From positions 28,209,639 through 28,273,638 of the forward strand of contig OZ025263.1 in assembly GCA_964019135.1 (NCBI GenBank): a stretch of 64,000 nt of DNA, written 5' to 3'. This document shows, in pieces, positions 48,801 through 57,652 of this stretch. The notes below the pieces were generated by a model. It was not told where the DNA came from and ran no database searches. It saw only the letters and a list, made by a program, of their open reading frames with translations. Every line of letters starts with the position of its first letter. The stretch's first letter is position 1. Source of the DNA: Arenicola marina. Taxonomy: Eukaryota > Annelida > Polychaeta > Arenicolidae. The position numbers and the translations under genes were made by a program.

Positions 48801-51800
48801 ACTGTACGCCGGTAAGCTAACCGAACACACTGTACGCCGGGAATTATGCTAACCGAACACACTGTACGCCGGGAATTATGCTAACCGAACACACTGTACG
48901 CCGGTAAGCTAACCAAACACACTACGCCGGTAAGCTAACCGAACACACTGTACGCCGTTAAGCTAACCGAACACACTGTACGCCGGTAAGCTAACCGAAC
49001 ACACTGTACGCCGGTAAACTAACCGAACACACGGTACGCCGGTAAGCTAACCGAACGCACTGTACGCTGGTAATTCAGCTAACCGAACACACTGTACGCC
49101 GGTAAGCTAACCGAATACACTGTACGCAACCGAACACACTGTACGCCGGTAAGCTAACCGAATACACTGTACGCAACCGAACACACTGTACGCCGGTAAG
49201 CTAACCGAACGCACTGTACGCTGGTAATTAAGCTAACCGAACACACTGTACGCCGGTAAGCTAAACGAACACACTGTACGCCGGTAAGCTAGCCGAACAC
49301 ACGGTTAGCCGGTAAGCTAACCGAACACACTGTACGCCGGTAATTAAGCTAACCGAACACACGGTACGCCGGTAAGCTTACCGAACACACTGTACGCCGG
49401 TAAGTTAACCGAACACACTGTACGCCGGTGAGCTAACCCAACACACTGTACGCCGGTAATTAGGCTAACCGAACACACTGTACGCCGGTAAGCTAACCGA
49501 ACACACTGTACGCCGGTAAGCTAACGGAACACACTGCACGCCGGTAAGCTAAACGAACACACGTACGCCGGTAAGCTAGCCGAACACAGTGTACGCAGGT
49601 AAGCTAACCGAACACACTGTACGCCGGTAAGCTAACCGGACACATTGTACGCCGGTAATTAGGCTAACCGAACACACTGTACGCCGGCAAGCTAACCGAA
49701 CACACTGTACGCCGGTAATTAAGCTAACCGAACACACTGTACGCCGGTAATTAAGCTAAACGAACACACTGTACGCCGGTAAGCTAACCGGACACATTGT
49801 ATGCCGGTAATTAGGCTAACCGAACACACTGTACGCCGGCAAGCTAACCGAACACACTGTACGCCGGTAATTAAGCTAACCGAACACACTGTACGCCGGT
49901 AATTAAGCTAAACGAACACACTGTACGCCGGTAACCTCACCGAACACACTGTACGCCGGTAAGCTCACCGAACACACTGTACGCCGGTAAGCTAACCGGA
50001 CACTGTACGCCGGGAATTATGCTAACCGAACACACTGTACGCCGGTAAACTAACCGAACACATTGTACGCCGGTAAGCTAACCGAACACACTGTACGCCG
50101 GTAAGCTAACCGAACACACTGTACGCCGGTAAGCTAACCGAACACACTGTACGCCGGTAAACTAACCGAACACACGGTACGCCGGTAAGCTAACCGAACG
50201 CACTGTACGCTGGTAATTCAGCTAACCGAACACACTGTACGCCGGTAAGCTAACCGAATACACTGTACGCAACCGAACACACTGTACGCCGGTAAGCTAA
50301 CCAAACACACTGTGCGCCGGTAAGCTAACCGAACACACTGTATGTCCGGACCCCCTGGACACCACCCCTGGATCTGCCCTTGCGTACAAGGACTAAACCA
50401 ACCCGCGCCATGTGTGGGATGAAGGACGGTGTAAAGCAATCCCCGTGAGAGATTTATAATAAAGAATCGAATATGGGACTCCCGTCCTACTCAAGAACAA
50501 ATAAGCTGTTCAAGTGTACACCTAAAATCCAACTGTCATTATAATATTGGCCAATCACATGCATTGCAATCATTCTTTGCCGACCGAGTTTCTGTCCAAC
50601 CTAGGCTTCATCTCTTGTCCATGGATAAATTTTATATCAAAGCACGTATACATCCCCCGCTATAGTCGAACAAACTCTTTTCTTTCTCTCCGCCAAATAT
50701 TCTTACAATATTGGCCAATCACTGGCGTTGCTATCATTCCATGCGGACAGCTATGATGTCAGCGCTTGACGACGCGGTGGGTCAGGTGACCAGCGCTTTG
50801 CACGCGCGCGGCCTCCTCAACAACACCATATTGGTCTTCTCAACGGACAACGGTGGCTCCGCCAACGGCATCTGGCTGAACTGGGGCAACAACTGGCCGC
50901 TAAGGTTAGTTAGTGCATGATATATATGTATATATTGCAGAGCATTTTATCGGCAATGGAAGAAAGTTTTTAATGATGTGCATAATGCATATTGGTAAAT
51001 TATTGCTGGCTAAAACATGTATTGATTAAATTGTCAGTTTAATTATTATTGCGCAAATCGTGGGCGTCCATAATCTATGACATGAAGCAGAACATTACTT
51101 CAATTATACGAGAAAACGTTTATAACGACAATAATAATTACTGTATTTTCTCACGGTTCCATACTATCGTTCAGAAGCATGAAGAGTACAGTGTGGGAGG
51201 GCGGTTCCAGAGGGGTCGGGTTCATCTGGAGCCCCTTGCTCCCCCGCTCCGGATACGTCTCTCAAGATCTCATCCACGTCAGCGATTGGCTGCCCACGCT
51301 GCTGCACGCAGCCGGATATGACGTCACGCGGCTACCGCGTAACCTCGATGGCGTGGATGCCTGGGAACTGCTCTCCGGTACAGATGACGTCATCAAGTCG
51401 GCCAGACGAACGGAGATGTTGTATAACATCGACCCCATCCAGCCGACCTTCGCGCTTCGGGTCGGCGATTTGAAGGTCATTTACGGGAACGGAAGCACGA
51501 CGCAGAAATTCCGGGGCTGGTATCGCCCGATTAGTTACCATGACAGAGGTCTGCTCCTGCCCCCGCGAGACGAGGAGTACGATAACGCTGGAGACGGCGC
51601 CCTTCCTCGGGAAGAAGCACGTGCGTATGCAGACGTGTACCCGAGGGAGCGCCCGTCAAATCGGCCCTCTGGGGTCAAGGCTGCGCCCGAGTACCTCTTC
51701 CGGTCAGACTTGGCAGCCATCTTGCGCGACTTGGGGCGAAAGCCAAGACCCAACAACCCAGTTGTCGTAAACTGCGGACCGCGACCGGCTAACTACAGCC

Positions 51801-52084
51801 AGAACTGCCAACCGGAAGTGTCCCCCTGCGTCTTCAATCTCACCGCCGACCCGTGCGAGTTCAATAACCTGGCCCCCTGGCGCCCGGACATGCTGCGCTC
51901 GCTGCTCACCCGGCTGGGGGACTTCAACGCGACAATGGTGCCCCCCGGGAACAAGCCTGAGGATCCCCTGGGGTTCCCGGGCCTGCACGGCGGGGCCTGG
52001 GTCCCCTGGCGCAACCTGACCGCCACAGACCTCAGCCAGCTCAGCCAACGGAAGCATGACCTGGACAGCATAGCAATTCATTAA
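42823..52084 (+). CDS. Secreted/lysosomal arylsulfatase, ARSB/ARSI/ARSJ group, 8 exons, 608 aa
   Basis: Exons: 42823-42930, 43246-43405, 43999-44111, 44864-44986, 45837-45962, 46104-46236, 50751-50904, 51175-52084. All introns are GT-AG, phases agree, and the sum is 1827 nt. A signal peptide covers about residues 1-22. Sulfatase landmarks in order: [11 protein letters not shown] (metal Asp34, Asp35), GWNDVSFHG, the formylglycine motif [12 protein letters not shown] (Cys73), ATHIVGKWHLG (Lys127, His129), QAVH (His222), FSTDNGG (Asp287, Asn288) and NNWPLR...[11 protein letters not shown]. The C-terminal half carries HNIDP-like [22 protein letters not shown] and GGAWVPW, as in ARSB/I/J. It hydrolyses sulfate esters, probably of glycosaminoglycans, in lysosome or secretory space. 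Several NXS/T sites are present. Thr replaces the usual Ser in C-X-P-S-R, which is tolerated in the family. Intron 6 is 4.5 kb and almost wholly a minisatellite derived from its own donor. The precise paralogue is not decidable here. Confidence 0.93.
43577..43662 (+). repeat. Dispersed repeat, copy in arylsulfatase intron 2
   Basis: Contains AATAATCGTTGTATAGCGC, a GAGCTCGT block and CCCCTGG. The same order is found at 53188-53298. Short dispersed element of unknown type. Confidence 0.5.
43781..44037 (+). repeat. Tandem duplication of the exon 3 acceptor region (145-bp unit)
   Basis: 43781-43892 and 43926-44037 align throughout at a constant offset of 145 bp. Each contains the intron end CTCTGCCCAG and the first codons of exon 3. 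The upstream copy is a decoy: spliced in, it would reach a stop after about 36 codons. The downstream copy is the functional exon because it keeps the family sequence [18 protein letters not shown]. Confidence 0.85.
44095..44350 (+). repeat. Tandem copies of the exon 3 donor edge in arylsulfatase intron 3
   Basis: Beginning in the last codons of exon 3 (CACATCGTGGGCAAG|GTCAGT), about five imperfect units of roughly 45-65 bp follow. Each has a version of GTGGGCAAGGTCAGTTAAGG and then GGTCAAGGTCACACACCGC. One copy at 44312-44324 keeps GTGGGCAAG|GTCAGT exactly. Confidence 0.8.
45028..45195 (+). repeat. AT-rich 26-bp tandem repeat in arylsulfatase intron 4
   Basis: About six units of ATTATTAATATTTTATTTTT plus ATGTTT, ending in a short TA run. 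Confidence 0.75.
46227..50348 (+). repeat. 28-bp minisatellite (about 147 units) made from the exon 6 splice donor of the arylsulfatase gene
   Basis: The unit is 28 bp (some 32-bp variants with an extra TTAA-like insert). It contains CTGTACGCCGGTAAGCTAAC. The first copy includes the last ten coding bases of exon 6 (CTGTACGCCG) and its donor GTAAGC. Thus nearly every unit repeats the exon-intron junction, plus CTAAC, which matches the branch-point consensus. Variant units recur about every 200 bp near 46377 and 46580, showing higher-order duplication. The array fills over 90% of intron 6. Confidence 0.95.
50539..50752 (+). repeat. Duplicated exon 7 acceptor flank in arylsulfatase intron 6
   Basis: About 45 bp around ATATTGGCCAATCAC occur at 50541 and again at 50705, about 164 bp apart. 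The second copy runs into the exon 7 acceptor. The first has lost the AG equivalent. Confidence 0.6.
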
Positions 52085-52614
52085 GGTTACACACCAATAG
52101 AAACCAACCCCATGATAAACAATGGAAAATCCCAAATTTTCAACCCCATGCTAGAGAAAAATCGGTAACCATGTTTGACTATGTGGGCCATAGGAAATTA
52201 TAGAGCAAGTGTCCAGCTCTATTTTAAAAACAAGCACAACAAGGGTTGACGTGCGATATTTTTTGCTACAGCCCATAGCAGGAGACCCCCCTAGCGCAAC
52301 CCGATGAAAATTAGAGACCCTGCGAATCAGCATGTGATGAGGTCGACCGAACCACGCACCCGCAACATCCGCATGCATAGTTAAATACGTCACAGATTAA
52401 TTGAACAGGCATTTTGCTGGCCAAACATTAGTAAAAGAAACAATATATACCAAGACAGAAATAATTAGTAACCATATATCCCTGATATACGACCACATTT
52501 TTGGCACTACTTGACGGTATATACTTTTCTACGCCCGACCTATTGGTGTGTAACCTTAAAGCAGCCTATTTACATGCGTCACTTTCCCCGTGTTCTGCTC
52601 TGTCTGTTCACGTT

Positions 52615-52842
52615 GGCCGCCCCGATAGCTCAATGGGCTCGAGCGCTCGCCTTGAGTGCTCTGGCCACCTGAGACCCCCGCTGTGGCCACGTCTGTGTGT
52701 TCGCAGGATAAAGATCCCATTTCCTTCTTCGCAAAGAGTAGGGGGTTACCCCGGGGACATGGCTCCGCTCTTCCCTTCCTTCTCTCATTGACGCGATATG
52801 ACCCAAAATGGTCAAAGCCTCCTGAATATACAACCAACCCAA
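52615..52842 (+). mobile_element. tRNA-derived SINE with B-box deletion, 3' of arylsulfatase
   Basis: A-box head and complete body/tail; about 30 bp around the B box are lost (GAGACCCCCGCTG). Confidence 0.85.
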
Positions 52843-53187
52843 CAATCGAATCTGTGATATATACGTTTTTTTATTATTTTGCTCTATGTAACACCGCGCC
52901 TGCTCCGGCCTCTGATACCATGAGCCGAGTGAGCTGGCCACGCACAGGTCACGTGTTCGTTTCAGTCCACCAATGGGAACGGAGTTCGCTTCACCGACAA
53001 CACACTGCATCAAGACTCTCCAAAGTAATTCAATGTTACCGCCGGGATGTCATTTCACTAAGCTCTCGCAACATTTGCTCATAATTTTTTTTTCTTTTTT
53101 ATTGCGCCCAAAGATAAATGAAAATTGTTGAATTGATCACAAATATATGTTTTTAATCTTATTGGCGGAAAATAAATTGCTCAGAGC

Positions 53188-53298
53188 CCCAATAATCGTT
53201 GTATAACGCTTATTTCCGGTGCATTTGCGATGTCGTTAACTTAGTGTGTAAAAGATACGGTTACGAGCTCGTAACTCTTAGTGAAACGATCCCCTGGT
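53188..53298 (+). repeat. Dispersed repeat, second copy
   Basis: Matches 43577-43662 (AATAATCGTTGTATAACGC, then GAGCTCGTAACTC and CCCCTGG). No coding content. Confidence 0.5.
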
Positions 53299-54443
53299 AG
53301 CGATATCATAACAATAACGTTGTTGTCGACAATATAAACTGGCAGTGATGTCTTCTTATAGCAGTACAGAATCCTGTACCACATACTTTGCTCATGTTAT
53401 AAAGGTGTATATCACGTCTTGTAGGTTTGTTTCACACATTTATGGCACATACTTCACATAATATAAATCCTAACAGTTGAATTGCCCACCATACAGTTAT
53501 TTAGAAAACAACACTACATCATAAATAAAAACTTCTAATATCTTATATCTTATTCCATGTACGCTATTTATATAAAACAAAAACATGTCTGAGGTACTTT
53601 TGTTAAATATCACACATATTCGACGCTATAGCGCTGTGTTCGAGAGGTAGGAAAATGTTTATACCATGTACAAACAAAAGTTTAATTGATCAAATGCCAC
53701 ATCCGCCAATGACACATTGAGTTACGACGTCCTTTAGACCGAATAGATACGGAATCGCCATAAAATCACAAGCCTAAAATCTTAGAAGTTCTTAAATCGA
53801 CAATTATAGACGTTTTAAAGCTGAAATGGATCAAGTCCTTGCTGATAGCAACTTCTATAAACTTCATCAATGGAAGATTGTGTATCCGTACCCTTGGTCT
53901 GTAATACCCAGAAGAACGACCTCAAAAAATCAGCTAATAATAATAAAATAACCTGTATTGTATTGATGTGTCTATTAAATATTCCGCTGCCTCAAATGCG
54001 CGTATAGAACGACAAAAACATTGTTGGGACTAGCACTGCACATAACGACACCACAAAAGTTAATACTAAAATTTCCTTATTCTAATACAATACAGCTCCA
54101 GAAAATATCTCACAAAAAAACAACAGTTTATTTGAAACTTGTATAACTAAAATAAGAACCAACTCGGATTTAAAAATATATCAATCTCACAATTTTTCAA
54201 TATTAAAGCGCTCTTCTTCCTTTGGTGTGCGGCTAACAGACCCGAGCGGCGAATTCTCTTTTGCAGAGAGACAGCGTCTCTTTTGCAGAGAGCCAATCCG
54301 TGAGATTTGATCAACAACCGCACGGTATTTGGCTGACTTTGGTACAATTCCCAGCTGGATTGATACATGATCGTCATCAGTATAATGTATGCATATAAAT
54401 CACAATCAGACATAAAGCTACGCACCCATACATGGAAATATAA

Positions 54444-54474
<31 letters not shown>

Positions 54475-55107
54475 GTCCAGTACAAATACAATCCGTGACC
54501 CTTTTGAAGCGGTCAACCATAGTCGCTGGATACAGTTTATGTACGATGGCTTGAGACGGATAGAGGTAGCAACATGTTAACTATCAATAGCATAAACAGG
54601 TGCAAGAATATGGACAGAGTTTGCAATACGATTCCTGTTAAAACAAGCAAAACTGATGTTTGATCGCGAGGTTACTGTGGCATTGTGAACTGAAATAATA
54701 CCTTCTACAGAAAAACGACGCAAATATATATATATATAATCTCGTGGAAATCGATGTAGTACTTTATACACATTACATCGGGACATGGACTTTAGAACAG
54801 AGTCTCAGTGCCACTTAACCAGGTCAAGCGTTGTGTGGTTACACAGACAATCTAGCCTAATATATTACACATTTGTACCCTATAGTGGATACAGTAAATC
54901 AATAAATATTTGTCAAGAAAACCTTTCATAATTTGTGTAATAAATGATGACTTGGTTATCGAATTTACTAGCGGGTTCGTTAATATTTTCTCACCGGTAC
55001 TACTATTAACATTAACGTCTTTTAAATAACCACAAAACCTTGGAGAAGATTCGTTCACAAATAGTGTCCCATACGCATGTAGAACGGATTAAAGCTAACA
55101 ATAAAAG
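53299..55107. other. AT-rich spacer between arylsulfatase and the zinc-finger gene
   Basis: TA microsatellites at about 54447-54475 and 54724-54740. TCTTTTGCAGAGAG is repeated at 54250 and 54279. No gene recognised. Confidence 0.45.
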
Positions 55108-55335
55108 GAGTCTGGAAGGGGTAAATGGCGACACGCGACACAGGCATATTTGAAAAATCGACATTCGACATTGACTCCCAAATTGCGACACTGAGGATCT
55201 GAAAAAGCGACATAAACACAGATTTTGACGACACTGAAAAACGACACTGAACTTAGCCAAAAACCGACACGGAACGTCGTGAAAAAACGACATTAGAATG
55301 TTGAAAAATCGACACTGGTCACTAGACTCCCCCCC
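55108..55335 (-). repeat. Dispersed CGACA-rich repeat, copy 2
   Basis: Aligns with 22636-22880 along its full length. Ends in a short C-run in both copies. Confidence 0.65.
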
Positions 55336-55907
55336 CACTTTTCCAGACCGCTATTAAATAAATACACGCAGGCCAACAAGGCAATCTAACAGTTTGGTGG
55401 GATACTTTTGTTCGCAGTGACATGTTGCCAAGTAGACAGTATATTTTGTACATACATAAACTATCACGTTTCCCAGTCTCCAAGAAACATGACACTGTCA
55501 GCTTCAATGAGTCCATCGCCCTGATTGAAGTGTTAATAGAAATGTAAGTGTGAATAATCACTGAGGTAGAACAGGGCTAAATGCTAGTGTACAACTAACC
55601 TTCAATTGATACAATCTTCTTACATTTACATTTTGACTGTTTGAGGATAAAAACTTTACCCATTTCACTGGCCATCGTGAATAACGAATTAACGTTAACA
55701 GCATAGACACGGTGTCTTACAAGAAAAATATATTATTATTATTTCTCTGACATTCAGTTTTGATTTTTCTTTGGTCTGAATTTCAGATGATGTCAAAACC
55801 AATTAAAAGAATAAACAAAAAACGACGCCGTGGAGATGTAGTCCACCAGACACGCAGAACAATGTTAAAGACAACACCATCACAATAGGAATTCCAGGCG
55901 CACACAC

Positions 55908-56335
55908 CTCCACGTATGAGACAACCCAAAACGTCATAGTGTCGAAAACGTCAGACTTTGATAGAATGAAATAAACAGTTTTAAGTTTGACTTCAACCAT
56001 CCCGGTTATCGCTCACACAACCCTGCGTGACGTTTCTGAAGTGATTGATTGGCAATTAGTGACCTGTTGGATGCCGAAATTCGCGAAAAGTAGGTGCAAA
56101 CACATAAGGAAATCTAAGGTGGAAGGTTCTAAGGGATAGACTCGGGGATTATGATTTATGAGAGCAGTTATATATATCTGAAACTGAAGAAATACTACTG
56201 ATTCATATATTCCCCCCCGGCAACAGACGATCGAGGCACAGAGTGAAACTGCACATTTGCCCCAGAGATGGCGCCGGACGTTTTCGTCACAGTGACGTTT
56301 AGGGTTCTACCACACGTATTTGCTCATCATGCACT
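55908..56335 (-). mobile_element. MITE-like element with about 40-bp TIRs (copy B)
   Basis: Second copy of the element at 42327-42792, inverted and diverged, with the same TIRs and shared internal blocks. Non-autonomous. Superfamily not assigned. Confidence 0.65.
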
Positions 56336-57131
56336 GATTCGTATCAAGTAGCCGTAACCGCTCACCAATCACAAAGATACACGAATACTTCGCATACAGT
56401 ATACCCATAACATCCAGTTTAAATAATTAATAATGAAACAAGACATTTTCAACAGAATATTTACAGGTATATGTGTAAATTCTCAATCACAGGAAGTATA
56501 AGTGAATTAGACTCCATAATGTTTAACGCCACGCAGTATTAAACAGACCGTTACAATTCAAAGACATGTATAATTATACATCAATTGCTTGGTTGTAGAG
56601 ATAGCTATGAACCATATAGATGGGTTGCATGACCTTGACCTTGCTTCGTTCGAGCCAGGAGAGACCGCCGTGCATAACAGAACATACAGTACACGTGACT
56701 TGAGATTTAATAGCAATAGGACATTTTTCTTGATACTGGCGGACAGAGAATAGGTTACTTATATGCATGAATACTGGCTTCGGATTTTCAACAGACCGTC
56801 TGATGTACCCCATTAACCAACATTGGCTACATGGCTCTACATTTATATTTCTTCAGTATCGCACCTTGTGTGGCACTTTTTCACATAAATGTATATCTGA
56901 TCCTCTATTATTTTCTTCGATATCTCACATTGTGACATTTTTTTCAACTTCTACTGTGTAATATTTTTCTTTAGTGTCTCATTCACTCCTGAATGCCATT
57001 TGTATTAAAAAATATCTCTGTACTGTGTGCTTTTTCCTAAATGGATCACCTACTTGGCGTTATTTTTCTTCAGTATCTGATCCTCTACTGTCAGTTATTT
57101 TCGTAAATATCTCACCTTGTGCTGTGTGCTA

Positions 57132-57137
57132 TTTATT
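57132..57137 (-). terminator. Candidate poly(A) signal for the zinc-finger gene
   Basis: Minus-strand AATAAA about 490 bp beyond the stop, just past the 73-bp array. It is the nearest canonical hexamer noticed downstream. Weak, because the region is AT-rich. Confidence 0.3.
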
Positions 57138-57240
57138 TTCAGCTGATTATCTCATATCTCCTTCTCTACAGCGTCCGATATTTCTTCAGTATCCTCTCCT
57201 CTACTGCATGCTACGTGATCCAGGTTATAACTTCCCCATT

Positions 57241-57652
57241 CAGCTTGTGGGGTGAGATTCAGGACGCATACACATCGGGATCCCGACAACTTCCAATCGG
57301 TGGCGTTCCGGATCAGCTTGTGGGGTGAGATTCAGGACGCGTCCACATCGGGATCCGAACAACTTCCCATTGATTGCGTTCCGGATCAGCTTGTGGGGTG
57401 AGATTCAGGACGCGTCCACATCGGGATCCGGACAACTTCCCATCGGTGGAGTTCCGGATCAGCTTGTGGGGTGAGATTCAGGACGCGTCCACATCGGGAT
57501 CCGGACAACTTCCCATCGGTGGAGTTCCGGATCAGCTTGTGGGGTGAGATTCAGGACGCGTCCACATCGGGATCCGGACAACTTCCCATCGGTGGCGTTC
57601 CGGTTTAGCTTGTGGGGTGAGATTCAGGACGCGTCCACATCGTGATCAGGAT
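57241..57652 (+). repeat. 73-bp minisatellite seeded from the end of the zinc-finger coding sequence
   Basis: Units start at 57241, 57314, 57387, 57460, 57533 and 57606, exactly 73 bp apart and nearly identical. The last unit runs into the coding exon. Read on the minus strand each copy contains GATGTGGACGCGTCCTGA, i.e. the last codons (DVDAS) and the stop of the zinc-finger protein. The array therefore occupies the start of the 3' UTR and repeats the stop region about six times. Confidence 0.9.

Noticed and set aside
46227-50348. CRISPR-like appearance of the 28-bp array
   Set aside because: No unique spacers. Units are contiguous and the first is part of a eukaryotic exon.
51704-52135. 143-codon minus-strand frame opposite arylsulfatase exon 8
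   Set aside because: Antisense shadow of the GC-rich coding exon.
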